From assembly GCA_965214085.1 (NCBI GenBank), contig OZ243937.1, positions 62,001-126,000 on the forward strand: a stretch of 64,000 nucleotides of DNA, in the 5' to 3' direction. The notes beneath the pieces were generated by a model. It searched no databases, was not told the DNA's origin, and saw only the letters and a list, made by a program, of their open reading frames with translations. The translations under genes and the position numbers were made by a program. This DNA comes from UBA6055 sp965214085. Its GTDB lineage: Bacteria > Chloroflexota > Anaerolineae > Aggregatilineales > Phototrophicaceae. Below are positions 43,925-53,378 of this stretch, piece by piece. Numbering within the stretch: position 1 is the first letter of the stretch; every line of letters starts with the position of its first letter.

Positions 43925-46456
43925 ATGACGCAACTGAACGGTTCGAGCTTCCCCGCGCTTAAATCTTACGATCAAGACCACCTGCGACAGATCGGCATGC
44001 CTCTGGGCGGCATCGGCACCGGCGTCGTCTCGCTGGGCGGCCGCGGCAACCTGCACGACTGGGAAATCGTCAACCGCCCGGCCAAAGGCTTCGACATTGA
44101 GCAGACTTTCTTCGCACTCTACACACGCGCTAACGACGGCGCCACCACCGCACACGCTCTGGAAGGCGTCATTCCGCCGGCTGATTACGAAGGCGCTCGC
44201 GGCGCTGCCATCCCTAACCACGGCCTGCCGCGCTTCCGCCAATGCAGCTTTGAAGCGGCTTATCCTTTCGGCCGGGTCCTGCTCAGCGACCCGGATGTCC
44301 CGCTGCGCGCCGAGCTGCAAGCCTTCAACCCGCTCATCCCTACCGACAGCGACAACAGTGGCATCCCGGTCGCCATCCTGCGCTTTGTGCTCAGTAATGA
44401 CGGCGACAGTGACATTGAAGCCGCCATCTGCGGCAGCCTGCAAAACTTCATCGGCGCGGACGGAACCAGCGGCGCCGCCAGGGAAAACTTCAACAGCTAT
44501 CGCGAAGCGGACGGACTGGCCGGCTTATTCATGCAATCAGCGGGTGTCGATCCCCAAGCGCCGCAGTGGGGCACCTTGGCGCTGACCACGCCGCAGCGCG
44601 CTGGCATCACGCATCGCAGCGCCTGGGCAAACTACACTTGGGGCGATTCCCTGCTCGATTTCTGGGATGACTTCAGTGAAGACGGCCAGCTCGATGAGCG
44701 CGCGCGCGACGGCAAAGACAACCCAACCGGCTCGCTTTCGGTATCTCTGTCCGTCCCCGCCGGCGGAAGCGCAGACATCACCTTCTTCCTCAGCTGGCAT
44801 TTTCCCAATCGCAACACCTGGACGGAAGCCGGCGTGAATCACCCGCAAAGTCCTGTCCAGGCCGGTACGCGCATCGGCAACTTCTATACGACTCAATACG
44901 CCGACGCCTGGCAAGCGGCCGCATACACGGCGCAAAACCTCGGCATGCTGGAGGCGGAGACGCGCGCCTTCGTGGACGCAGTCTGCGCGGCCGACCTGCC
45001 GACTGTGGTCAAAGAAGCGGCGCTCTTCAATCTCAGCACGCTGCGCTCGCAGACCGTCTTCCGCACGCCCGACGGCTTCATGTTCGGCTGGGAAGGCTGT
45101 GACGATACCGCCGGCTGCTGCTTTGGCTCCTGTACGCACGTTTGGAATTACGAGCAGGCGACGGCTTTTCTCTTCGGCGGGCTGGCAATGGGCATGCGCG
45201 AGGTCGAGTTCAACTACGCCACCCGCGCCGACGGCGGCATGAGCTTCCGCGTCGATCTGCCGCTGCAGCACGCGCAGTCCTGGTCTCTGGCGGCGGCTGA
45301 CGGGCAGATGGGCTGCATCATGAAGCTCTACCGCGACTGGCAGCTCAGCGGCGACAGCGAGGCGCTGCGGGGGATGTGGCCCCACGCGCGCCGGGCGCTG
45401 GAATTCTGCTGGCTGCCCGGCGGCTGGGACGGCGATAAAGACGGCGTCATGGAAGGCTGCCAGCACAACACGATGGACGTCGAATATTACGGACCCAACC
45501 CGCAGATGGGCATCTGGTACTTGGGCGCGCTGCGGGCGATGGAGGAGATGGCGCGCCATCTCGGCGAGGACGACTTTGCCGCGGAGTGCCGCCGGCTCTT
45601 CGACAACGGCAGCCGCGCCATCGACGAGCGCCTCTTTAATGGCGATTATTACGAGCACTTGATTCAGCCGGCTGGGGAACGCGACGCGATTCTGGGCATG
45701 CTCATCCACAGCAGCATGGGCGCGGCCGACCCCAGCGAACCGGTGCTGCAATTAGGCGCCGGCTGCCTGGTGGATCAACTGGTCGGGCAATTGCTGGCAC
45801 ACGTCTCCGGTTTGGGTTATCTGACCGAGGCAGAAAATGTCAAGCGGACGCTAAGCAGCATCAAGCGCTACAACTTCAAAGAGAACATGTACGGGCACTT
45901 CAACCACATGCGCTCCTACGTGCTCAACGAGGAGTCGGCGCTGCTTATGGCGACCTATCCGCGCGGCCGGCGTCCGGCGCGTCCCTTCCCTTATTACAAC
46001 GAAGTGATGACCGGCTTCGAGTACACAGCGGCCATCGGCATGTTATACGAAGGCGATATCGAAAACGGGCTGCGCTGCATCCAGGCCATCCGCGATCGTT
46101 ATGACGGGCGCAAGCGCAACCCCTTCGACGAAGCCGAATGCGGGCATCACTACGCGCGGGCGATGGTGGCTTGGGCGGCCGTCCTGGCGCTCAGCGGCTT
46201 CCAGTACTCCGCTGTAGATCAGACGATCAGCTTCGCCGCGCCAATAGCAGACTGCCGCCACTTCTGGTCGACCGGCTACGCTTGGGGCAGCTGCGCGCTC
46301 AGCCCCAATGGCGCAGGCTGCGATGTCGAATTCAGCGTGCTTGGCGGGGAGGTCAGCTTCAGCGAATTTACCTTGACCGGCCTCGGCGCTGCGCGATTTG
46401 ACCAGCCGCAAGTGCTATCGAAGGGCGATACGCTGCGCTACGGGGTTTCCGCTTAA
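43925..46456 (+). CDS. Glycoside hydrolase family 116 (beta-glucosidase / glucosylceramidase-like)
   Basis: An 843-residue enzyme of the non-lysosomal glucosylceramidase (GBA2) family GH116, which hydrolyses beta-glucosides and beta-xylosides with retention. The N-terminal beta domain starts IGMPLGGIGTGVVSLGGRGNLHDWEIVNRP. The (alpha/alpha)6 catalytic domain has CTHVWNYEQA near residue 405, whose Glu corresponds to the nucleophile region. NTMDVEYYGPNPQMGIWYLGALRAM near 518 holds the Asp used as acid/base in this family, and TGFEYTAAIGMLYEG lies near the end. No signal peptide is seen, so it acts on imported substrates. It follows a CUT1 importer and precedes a glycosylasparaginase, suggesting use of glycolipid- or glycoprotein-derived sugars; that is inference. 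Confidence 0.9.
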   Translation: MTQLNGSSFPALKSYDQDHLRQIGMPLGGIGTGVVSLGGRGNLHDWEIVNRPAKGFDIEQTFFALYTRANDGATTAHALEGVIPPADYEGARGAAIPNHGLPRFRQCSFEAAYPFGRVLLSDPDVPLRAELQAFNPLIPTDSDNSGIPVAILRFVLSNDGDSDIEAAICGSLQNFIGADGTSGAARENFNSYREADGLAGLFMQSAGVDPQAPQWGTLALTTPQRAGITHRSAWANYTWGDSLLDFWDDFSEDGQLDERARDGKDNPTGSLSVSLSVPAGGSADITFFLSWHFPNRNTWTEAGVNHPQSPVQAGTRIGNFYTTQYADAWQAAAYTAQNLGMLEAETRAFVDAVCAADLPTVVKEAALFNLSTLRSQTVFRTPDGFMFGWEGCDDTAGCCFGSCTHVWNYEQATAFLFGGLAMGMREVEFNYATRADGGMSFRVDLPLQHAQSWSLAAADGQMGCIMKLYRDWQLSGDSEALRGMWPHARRALEFCWLPGGWDGDKDGVMEGCQHNTMDVEYYGPNPQMGIWYLGALRAMEEMARHLGEDDFAAECRRLFDNGSRAIDERLFNGDYYEHLIQPAGERDAILGMLIHSSMGAADPSEPVLQLGAGCLVDQLVGQLLAHVSGLGYLTEAENVKRTLSSIKRYNFKENMYGHFNHMRSYVLNEESALLMATYPRGRRPARPFPYYNEVMTGFEYTAAIGMLYEGDIENGLRCIQAIRDRYDGRKRNPFDEAECGHHYARAMVAWAAVLALSGFQYSAVDQTISFAAPIADCRHFWSTGYAWGSCALSPNGAGCDVEFSVLGGEVSFSEFTLTGLGAARFDQPQVLSKGDTLRYGVSA

Positions 46457-46580
46457 GATCCAACAACTGTTGTACGTGATTGCGGGACGTCTTTTGCAGT
46501 CGCCCGTTTCTTTTTCCGACGCCGCTTAATCTGTTAGAATCGCGGCGTCACATTCAAATACGGCCCGAGGTTTTAGCAGC

Positions 46581-47537
46581 ATGATAATCATCGCCAGCCA
46601 CAACGGCGCCGTTGGCATCGCCGACGCCATGCGCGCGCTCAAGCATGGCGGCAGCGCTATGGACGCTGTCGAGATCGGCATCCGCGCGGTCGAAGCGGAT
46701 CCCGACGACCACAGCGTCGGCTACAATGGCTATCCCAATATCCTCGGTGAACTGGAACTCGACGCCAGCATCATGGATGGGGCGACGCTCAATTCTGGGG
46801 CGGTCGCCTTGATGCGCGGCTTCCCCTACGCTATATCGGTCGCCCGCCAAGTGTTGGAGCGTAAGCTGCCGCATGTGCTGCTAGCGGGTGAAGGCGCCGA
46901 GCGCTTCGCCCATGAGATCGGCGCTGAGCATTGGGACGATCTGCTGACTGACGAAATCCGCGACGTTTGGCGGCGGCGTCTGGCTGCGAGCGCGGATTCC
47001 GGCGAAACCCCCGAACTGTCCGCTGACACGCCCCTGCTCGAGTGGGTCAAACTGGCGACTGACCCCGAGCGCGTCGCCGGCACGGTGAATTTCATCGCCA
47101 TCGACGGCGCGGGCGATATCGCGGCCGGCGTCAGCACCAGCGGTTGGGCCTGGAAATATCCCGGGCGCATCGGCGATTCGCCTATCATCGGCGCGGGCAA
47201 TTATGCCGACAATCGCTTCGGCGCATGCGCTTGCACCGGCATGGGCGAAATGGCCATCCGCGCAGGCACGGCCCGCAGTCTCGTCCTCTATCTCAAAATG
47301 GGCCTGTCTCTGGGTGAGGCGGCGCGGGCTGCCATGAGCGATCTGCGCGATTTGGCTGGCGACTACATCGGCGGCATGAACCTGATTGCGCTAGACCGGG
47401 CGGGCAATCATATCGGCATGTCTTCTGAAGCCGGGCGCACCTACATCTATCAGTGTGCGGATATGGCGGTATATGAGTCGGTTGAGCGCGAGGTGGTGGA
47501 GATTCCTGCGCGCTGGGCGGGGAGCCTGCGGGAGTGA
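46581..47537 (+). CDS. Glycosylasparaginase-like Ntn hydrolase
   Basis: A 318-residue N-terminal-nucleophile hydrolase of the asparaginase-2 / N4-(beta-N-acetylglucosaminyl)-L-asparaginase family, which self-cleaves and then splits the sugar-asparagine bond. The self-processing site is the Thr of ERVAGTVNFIAID near residue 170; downstream motifs GVSTSGWAWKYPGRIGDSPIIGAGNYADN and CTGMGEMAIR are those of glycosylasparaginases. No signal peptide is present. The gene follows the GH116 glucosidase by 124 bases on the same strand. It may process imported glycopeptide remnants. GAGG stands about ten bases before the ATG. Confidence 0.88.
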   Translation: MIIIASHNGAVGIADAMRALKHGGSAMDAVEIGIRAVEADPDDHSVGYNGYPNILGELELDASIMDGATLNSGAVALMRGFPYAISVARQVLERKLPHVLLAGEGAERFAHEIGAEHWDDLLTDEIRDVWRRRLAASADSGETPELSADTPLLEWVKLATDPERVAGTVNFIAIDGAGDIAAGVSTSGWAWKYPGRIGDSPIIGAGNYADNRFGACACTGMGEMAIRAGTARSLVLYLKMGLSLGEAARAAMSDLRDLAGDYIGGMNLIALDRAGNHIGMSSEAGRTYIYQCADMAVYESVEREVVEIPARWAGSLRE

Positions 47538-47598
47538 TGGCGAATGATTGCGTGACCTTGCGCAGCGGCATTCACAGTGTTGCCACGTGGGCGGGGAC

Positions 47599-48060
47599 TC
47601 AGAGTTCTAGATCGTCCATAATGAGGACGTTTATGTCCTGGAGACGTCGGAAGTCTCTGTCGTTGGTGAGAATCGCGTCGCAGTCCGACTTAATTGCGGT
47701 TGCAGCATGTATGGCGTCAGGTGTCCGTAACCGGTAACGCGCGCGTATCGCAGCTGCGGAAACAGCAATTTCGACCGTGATTGACACTATCGTATAATCA
47801 TTGTTGCTTGCAAGAATATCGTAATACTCCTGTGCCAAATCGGTATTGCCTAGTCTCAGAGGTTGAACCAAGATCTCAGTAAAGGAAATAACTGATGTAT
47901 ACACTTGCAGCGGAGCCGTTTCAATGAAACCGACTATGCTGAGCATCTTCGCGAAATAGTGCGTATGCTTTTCAACCAGATAAATCAGGGGCGCCGTATC
48001 AATGTAGATACGTTGCACGTTTTGAAACGCGGTGTCGAGCTTCAACGATCCCGATCCCAC
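47599..48060 (-). CDS. PIN-domain toxin (VapC-like)
   Basis: About 153 residues, PIN ribonuclease fold. Active-site acids are Asp in IYIDTAPLIYLVE near residue 21, Glu in SFTEILVQPL near 62, Asp in LRTPDAIHAATAI near 114, and Asp in ILTNDRDFRRL near 133. The listed start is a GTG that overlaps the antitoxin stop by 19 bases; a second GTG at 48018, just before the first beta strand, is possible. The pair with the small gene upstream is a VapBC-type module. Its composition is more A+T-rich than the flanking sugar genes, suggesting acquisition. The target RNA is not known. Confidence 0.82.
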   Translation of the reverse strand: MGSGSLKLDTAFQNVQRIYIDTAPLIYLVEKHTHYFAKMLSIVGFIETAPLQVYTSVISFTEILVQPLRLGNTDLAQEYYDILASNNDYTIVSITVEIAVSAAAIRARYRLRTPDAIHAATAIKSDCDAILTNDRDFRRLQDINVLIMDDLEL

Positions 48061-48257
48061 TCGTCACGCAACTCATTTATGTACGCGTCGCTGTCAACAC
48101 CTTCCCAATACTCCTGTCCCAGTCCTGCCAACTCAAGCAAACTTCTCTTCGGTATGTTCTCTTGCACCGCTATGAGCTCATTGAGCAATTTGAGCAATTC
48201 CTTGCGTTCATCCGGGCTTAATGTCTTTGCCTGACGCAAGACTTCAGAAACCGTCAT
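48042..48257 (-). CDS. Small antitoxin of the PIN pair
   Basis: A 71-residue acidic protein. The N-terminal part (TVSEVLRQAKTLSPDERKELLKLLNELI) is a helical segment typical of small PIN-associated antitoxins. The C-terminal tail (EYWEGVDSDAYINELRDEWDRDR) is acidic and would wrap the toxin. AGGAG is about nine bases before the ATG at 48257. The end overlaps the toxin start. No obvious DNA-binding fold can be assigned by eye; it may be of a RHH or AbrB-independent type. Confidence 0.75.
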   Translation of the reverse strand: MTVSEVLRQAKTLSPDERKELLKLLNELIAVQENIPKRSLLELAGLGQEYWEGVDSDAYINELRDEWDRDR

Positions 48258-48452
48258 GATGTCTTTCTCCTGACATACCTACCGGGATTATAACATCTCG
48301 AACGATTTCAAATCAATAAGCGTAGTTCGTGCAACTGGCGAAGACCGTACCAACCTGTCACGGGGAATCGGTATCGCATCCTCGCTATATTCGTTGCATT
48401 CGCCAATATACGCTACAATACGCGCCACTAATCCGAAGCACAGGTATCGGCC

Positions 48453-49949
48453 ATGACAGCCCGACCGACTGTAATAGCCATCTTCGGCGTGACCGGCGAC
48501 TTGGCCCGGCGCAAGCTGATTCCGTCGCTCTATAGCAATTTCATCAAGGGACGCCTGCCCAAGCGCCTGCACATCGTTGGCGTGGGCCGGCGGGAATGGA
48601 CCGACGAGACGCTTATCGACCACGCGCATCAATCGCTGAAGAATTACGCCGCTGCCATCTACGACGAACGCGCCTGGCAGCGATTTCGGGAGACGCTAAG
48701 CTACAGCAAGGTCAACTTGCCGCAGCCGGAGACTTATCGAACGCTCCGAGACGACTTGAATGCGCTGGATGGCGGCTGCTGCAACCGCCTCTACTACCTG
48801 TCAATCGCGCCCGAGTTCTACGCCGATGTGATCCGCAACCTGGGCGCGCTGGATATGGCGCGCGAAAACGGCGGGACGGGCGCAGGCGCTGCCCCATCCT
48901 GGCGGCGCATCGTCATCGAAAAGCCCTTCGGCTACGATTTGAGCACGGCGCAATCGCTGAATCGAATCGTGCACTCCGTCTTCAACGAGTCGCAGGTCTA
49001 TCGCATAGATCATTATCTGGGCAAAGAGACGGCGCAGAATATCCTCTTTATGCGCTTCGCCAATACGATCTTCGAGCCGATTTGGAATCGCAGTCATATC
49101 AGCAATGTGCAGGTGACGGTGGCGGAAACGGTGGACGTCGGCACGCGCGCTGGCTATTACGACAGCTCAGGCGTCATGCGCGACATGATGCAAAACCACC
49201 TGCTGCAGCTGCTATCGCTCATCGCCATGGAGCCGCCCTCGGCTTTCGACGCCGACGCCCTGCGCAACGAAAAGGTCAAAGTGCTGCAAGCCGCGCGGCC
49301 CATCAAGCTGGCGGACACGGTGCGCGGCCAATACCAAGGCTATCGCGCGGCCGCGGGCGTCGCGCCCGATTCCGCCACGCCGACTTTCGCCGCGCTGAAA
49401 CTCTTCATCGACAATTGGCGCTGGAAAGACATCCCCTTTTACTTGCGCTCCGGCAAAGCCATCGGGCAGAAGACCACACAAGTCAACATACAATTCAAAC
49501 GTCCGCCCAACAGCATCTTCGAGCTGACCGAAAGCGGCGACTATTCGCGCAATATGCTCTCGATCTGCATCCAGCCCGATGAAGGCATCCACCTGACCAT
49601 AGAAGCCAAAATCCCCGACCAGCAGATTGCCAAGTCGGTCGATATGGAGCTGCACTACAAGAACGCTTTTATCGCCGATAACTTGCCCGATGCTTACGAG
49701 CGACTGATCCTCGACGCCATCAACGGCGATGCCCAGCTCTTCATCCGCAGCGATGAAATCGAAAGCGCCTGGAAGATCGTCGACCCCGTTATAGAAGGCT
49801 GGCGCAGTGACCCAGCCGCGCCGCCGATGCAATGTTACCCGATTGGCAGCTGGGGACCGGCGGCCGCTGACGAGCTGCTGGCGCGGGAAGAACACGTCTG
49901 GCGCATCAGTTGCCTGCACGAGAAAGCGTCAAGTAACAGCGCCATGTAG
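48453..49949 (+). CDS. zwf: Glucose-6-phosphate 1-dehydrogenase
   Basis: First enzyme of the oxidative pentose phosphate and Entner-Doudoroff routes, 498 residues, cytosolic; makes NADPH and 6-phosphogluconolactone. The cofactor loop GVTGDLARRKLIPSLY is at residues 12-27, EKPFGYDLSTAQ near 155, and the active site RIDHYLGKETAQN with the catalytic His near 183. C-terminal motifs VPFYLRSGKAIGQKTTQV-like (DIPFYLRSGKAIGQKTTQVNIQFK) are canonical. No 6-phosphogluconolactonase follows. The tail DELLAREEHVWRI is typical of family members. Monocistronic in this window. Confidence 0.96.
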   Translation: MTARPTVIAIFGVTGDLARRKLIPSLYSNFIKGRLPKRLHIVGVGRREWTDETLIDHAHQSLKNYAAAIYDERAWQRFRETLSYSKVNLPQPETYRTLRDDLNALDGGCCNRLYYLSIAPEFYADVIRNLGALDMARENGGTGAGAAPSWRRIVIEKPFGYDLSTAQSLNRIVHSVFNESQVYRIDHYLGKETAQNILFMRFANTIFEPIWNRSHISNVQVTVAETVDVGTRAGYYDSSGVMRDMMQNHLLQLLSLIAMEPPSAFDADALRNEKVKVLQAARPIKLADTVRGQYQGYRAAAGVAPDSATPTFAALKLFIDNWRWKDIPFYLRSGKAIGQKTTQVNIQFKRPPNSIFELTESGDYSRNMLSICIQPDEGIHLTIEAKIPDQQIAKSVDMELHYKNAFIADNLPDAYERLILDAINGDAQLFIRSDEIESAWKIVDPVIEGWRSDPAAPPMQCYPIGSWGPAAADELLAREEHVWRISCLHEKASSNSAM

Positions 49950-50314
49950 ACTCTCGCGCGTGACAATGCCGCCGCCACGCAAAATACCTTTTGTCCGGCT
50001 GCGGCATAGCTCCACTTCCCTAGCTTGCTGCTGACGACAGGACAGTTTTGAAAATCGCGGGAGTCGTCACAACGGGTCAGCCATTGGCTGACCCCTACAG
50101 GCTCATTTTGTGGTAGAAGATGTAGGAGCGAGCCATTGGCTCGCCCGAATAAGCGAGCCAAATGCGCCTGTTTCGCGGCGATACCTTGCCCAACTTGAAC
50201 CTGTCCTGTCGTCAGTAGCTTGCCGGGGCAAGGGGCTGGGGCTTTCCGCTGGCAAAGTATACAGGGGCGAGCCGATTGCTTGCCCGAGCTCTCTTTGAAT
50301 CACTACTCGAATCA
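49950..50314. other. Intergenic region with nested repeat elements
   Basis: No gene is seen in these 365 bases. They hold a host repeat (CTTCCCTAGCTTG ... CCGGGGCAAGGGGCTGGGG) split by a 189-bp element (50028-50216), and a further GGGGCGAGCC-GATTG-CTTGCCC palindrome at 50262-50285. Confidence 0.6.
50028..50216. mobile_element. 189-bp miniature element with 15-bp inverted ends and 6-bp target duplication
   Basis: CTGACGACAGGACAG (50031-50045) is the exact reverse complement of 50201-50215. AGCTTG stands directly on both sides (50022-50027 and 50217-50222) as a target duplication. Removing the element and one AGCTTG restores CTTCCCTAGCTTGCCGGGGC, which matches an uninterrupted relative near 62811-62845. 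Inside are GGGTCAGCC-ATTGG-CTGACCC and GCGAGCC-ATTGG-CTCGCC palindromes. There is no reading frame, so it would be mobilised in trans. Confidence 0.65.
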
Positions 50315-51103
50315 CTACTCAACCCAGGGCTCGGACCTCTGAAGTTGCATGATGTAGAAAACGGCCCCGGCCGGATCTTCGACCACGGTGAACCAGCCGG
50401 TGTCGGGCGCTTCCATCTTCTGTGTGACAACCTTGCCGCCTAATGCTTCCACGCGTTTCATTGCCGCGTCTATGTCCGCGACGTGGAAATAGACCATCCA
50501 GCAAGGCGGCATCTCGCCGAAGTTCTCATCCATCTCCATCATGCCGCCGTTGTTGCGCCCACCATTGCTAATGTGGATGTAATGACCATCGCCGTAAAAT
50601 TCCCAGCCGAGCACGGCGCTGTAGAAGGCTTTTGCCGCCGCGGCATCGCGTGTGAGCAGCTCGTTCCAGCACATCGCGCCCACGGTATTGACGATGCCCG
50701 CGCCGATGTGGTTCTTCGGCTGCCACAAGCCCAGCTTCGCGCCGGTCGGATCCATAAACTGCAGCATGCGCCCGTTGTCGAAGATGTCCATGGGCTCGAA
50801 GAGTAGCGTGCCGCCGTTCGCTTTTATCGGCTCCACCAGCGCGTCTACGTCGTCAACTGACACATAGTTGGTCCAGTGAGACGGGAGGCCCCGCGCCTGC
50901 ATGTCGGGCATCATGGCGGCGAAGCCAGCGGCGTGTTCGCCTTCATGCTGGAACATGGTGTAATACATGCCGCCGCCAAGGGGCTCGTCGATCTTGCCCC
51001 AGCCGAACATATCCATGTAGAAGGCTCTGGCCGCGTCGGCCTTGGTTGAGGTGTTGTCCGCCCAGCTGAATGTGCCCTGCGGGTATTTTGTGACTTTGTA
51101 CAT
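50315..51103 (-). CDS. VOC-family protein with two modules
   Basis: A 262-residue protein of two vicinal-oxygen-chelate (glyoxalase-like) modules, about residues 8-130 and 138-260. Each has the pattern AFYMDMFGW / AFYSAVLGWEF at the first helix and MDPTGAKLGLWQ / EDPAGAVFYIMQ at the end. Such two-module proteins act as hydroxylases of small compounds, resistance proteins or binding proteins; the substrate is unknown. It is about 55-60 % alike by eye to the next gene upstream, with the same start motif (YxVTKYPxGTFxWAD), showing a tandem duplication. Confidence 0.8.
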   Translation of the reverse strand: MYKVTKYPQGTFSWADNTSTKADAARAFYMDMFGWGKIDEPLGGGMYYTMFQHEGEHAAGFAAMMPDMQARGLPSHWTNYVSVDDVDALVEPIKANGGTLLFEPMDIFDNGRMLQFMDPTGAKLGLWQPKNHIGAGIVNTVGAMCWNELLTRDAAAAKAFYSAVLGWEFYGDGHYIHISNGGRNNGGMMEMDENFGEMPPCWMVYFHVADIDAAMKRVEALGGKVVTQKMEAPDTGWFTVVEDPAGAVFYIMQLQRSEPWVE

Positions 51104-51229
51104 GAAGATTCTCCTGAATCATGATTCCGTTGAAGGAGCGTCTTTCTGCGCTCGGGCAAGCATCAAGTGTCTTGATTGCAGGCGATTGAGGGCGAGACTA
51201 GGATCGCTCCTTCAAGATTCGCGCGCTGG

Positions 51230-52021
51230 CTATTCTTCCCAGGGTTCCGCCTGGAGTAGCTGAATGATGTAGAAGTAGGCGCCAGCCGGATCTTGCAAAT
51301 AGGCGAAATGCCCGGTGTCCGGCGCTACCGTCTTGGGAATGATGATCTTCCCGCCTAATTCCGAGGCTCGGCTGATTGATTCGTCGATATCGGCGACCGT
51401 GAAGTAGGGCTGCCACATCGAGGGCATATCGCCCATGCGCGCGTCTATCTGCATCATGGCGCCATTGTTGCGCCCGTTATTCAGGATGCGGATGTAGCTA
51501 TTTTCATCCTCGCAGAATTCCCAGCCGAACAAGGCGCCGTAGAAGGTTTGGGCAGCGGCGGCGTCGCGTGTCAGCAGTTCGTTCCAGCACATGGCGCCCA
51601 CGGTATTGACGATGCCCGCGCCGATGTGGTTGCGCGCCTGCCACAAGCCCAGGGGGGCGCCGGTCGGGTCCATGATGAAGGCCATTCGTCCGCTGTCAAA
51701 GACATCCATGGGGCCATAAATGATTTGCGCGCCATTTGCTGTGGCGACGGGCAAGAGCGCATCGACATCATCGACCGATACATAACAGGACCAGTGCGAC
51801 GGTATATTCTGCTCGAGCGCCTCCGGCGTCGCATCGCTAAGCGCGGCGACATTTTGGCCCTCAAGCTGGAACATGGTGTAATTCATGCCTTCGCCGATGG
51901 GGATGTCGAAATTGCCCCAGCCGAAGAGCCCCATATAAAATTGCTTGGACGCCGCCGAATTGGTCGAGCTGGTATCCGCCCAGTTGAATGTCCCGTGGGG
52001 ATATTTTGTTACTGTGTACAT
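51230..52021 (-). CDS. VOC-family protein with two modules (paralogue)
   Basis: A 263-residue paralogue of the neighbouring gene: same two VOC modules (AFYMGLFGW-like KQFYMGLFGWGNF near 30 and QTFYGALFGWEFCED near 165), the shared block NHIGAGIVNTVGAMCWNELLTRDAAAA across the linker, and EDPAGA replaced by QDPAGAYFYIIQLLQAEPW at the end. The linker block is nearly identical in both copies, so it is functionally constrained or recently converted. The genes are 126 bases apart on the same strand. Function unknown. Confidence 0.8.
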   Translation of the reverse strand: MYTVTKYPHGTFNWADTSSTNSAASKQFYMGLFGWGNFDIPIGEGMNYTMFQLEGQNVAALSDATPEALEQNIPSHWSCYVSVDDVDALLPVATANGAQIIYGPMDVFDSGRMAFIMDPTGAPLGLWQARNHIGAGIVNTVGAMCWNELLTRDAAAAQTFYGALFGWEFCEDENSYIRILNNGRNNGAMMQIDARMGDMPSMWQPYFTVADIDESISRASELGGKIIIPKTVAPDTGHFAYLQDPAGAYFYIIQLLQAEPWEE

Positions 52022-52166
52022 TTAGCTCGCTCCTTGCGCTGTTTATGACTGCGTATAGAAAATCTGTTCATTCGCGTATGCTAAGAGCAAGCGGCAGGCT
52101 TGTCAATGGCGAGGGCGCAATTGCCGCAGTCGCCGCTTGCCCCGCCAAGACTTGGTTAGCGGATAA

Positions 52167-53378
52167 TCAAAGCGACGGCTCGGTGTGTTTTAGCCAGTGG
52201 AAAAGACCGAAGACGACCGGCAAGATCATCAAAACGGCGATTGCAGCGAGCAAGGGAATCGTCTCCAGGGTTGAGAAGCCCAGGGCGACGATCAAGATAG
52301 CGACGACGAACATCACGATTTGGCCCAGCCGGTAAGATTGCGCGGCATTCGCACGCGGCGGCAGCGTCCAGATCATCAGCGCGATGCCGGCTAGCACCAG
52401 GCCAATCGAGCAGACCAAGAGCCAGCGGACTTCAACCGGCAGCGGCTCAGTCGCATGGGCGATGACATTGACGACTGCCGCCCCGATCATGGCGATGCCG
52501 GCGGTTACGGGCAAATGCGCGTAAGACCAGACATAGACGCGCATCGCGCCGGGGCCAGGTATGCGGTGAGAGACAAAGTCAAAATACAGCCACCAAGTGC
52601 CGAAGGCGACCATCATGCCCAGGGCGCTGATGCCGACAACCTGCCAATCCAGCTCGTGATAGCCAGCCAAGCCTTGCACAACACCGACGATGACCTCGCC
52701 GAGCACGATAATCGTAAATAGGCCAAACCGTTCCACAAACGACGGGGTGGCTAAGGTACTCATTTCAATCTGCGCTTGCACATCCTGGTTATGGCGGCGA
52801 ATGCGAAACAGGTATAGCGGCAACAAAATCGAAAGCGCAGTCGCGACTATCCAGAAGGTGAACCGCTCGGGTGGCTCATAAAAATAGGACGCGATGAATA
52901 ACAGCGTTGTTATCAAGAAGGCGAGCGCATACGGCCGCGAAAGAGGCTGATGCGCTGGGTCGTGGACGCCGGTCCGCCACCATAGAAAGGTCAAGATGAG
53001 TTGAAAGCCGGCATACGATAAGGCAAACCCGGCAGAAGTTTCTCCCAGCGCGTCATGCGCATACACCGCCATCGCCGCGACGGTGAACATTTGCAGGAAG
53101 GTGAAAACGCGGGTGCGGATGTCATTATTGCCATGCAGATCGTGATAGGCTGCCCCGTTTAACCATGCCCACCAGGTAATGATGAACAGGAATAGAAAAT
53201 TGAGGATATGGCGCAGGTCAATATGATGGGCGAGGGTGTGGGTTAATTGCGCAATCAACACCACATAAACGAGATCATAAAACAACTCCAAAAACGAAAC
53301 TTTACGATCTTCCGAGCGCTCGCGGATATTGCGCGGTCTTTGCCACCAGCGGCGGAAATTCCTCATCATCAAGCTCAT
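52167..53378 (-). CDS. ltrA: Low-temperature-requirement protein A family membrane protein
   Basis: A 403-residue integral membrane protein of the LtrA family with about ten to twelve helices. The signature SFLELFYDLVYVVLIAQLTHTLAHH is near residue 28, WAWLNGAAYHDLHGNNDIRTRVFTFLQM near 70, and FVERFGLFTIIVLGEVIVGVV near 213. The biochemical role is not established; in Listeria the founder is needed for growth in the cold. Its ATG overlaps the stop of the PhyH gene by four bases (ATGA), so both are translated from one message. Confidence 0.9.
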   Translation of the reverse strand: MSLMMRNFRRWWQRPRNIRERSEDRKVSFLELFYDLVYVVLIAQLTHTLAHHIDLRHILNFLFLFIITWWAWLNGAAYHDLHGNNDIRTRVFTFLQMFTVAAMAVYAHDALGETSAGFALSYAGFQLILTFLWWRTGVHDPAHQPLSRPYALAFLITTLLFIASYFYEPPERFTFWIVATALSILLPLYLFRIRRHNQDVQAQIEMSTLATPSFVERFGLFTIIVLGEVIVGVVQGLAGYHELDWQVVGISALGMMVAFGTWWLYFDFVSHRIPGPGAMRVYVWSYAHLPVTAGIAMIGAAVVNVIAHATEPLPVEVRWLLVCSIGLVLAGIALMIWTLPPRANAAQSYRLGQIVMFVVAILIVALGFSTLETIPLLAAIAVLMILPVVFGLFHWLKHTEPSL

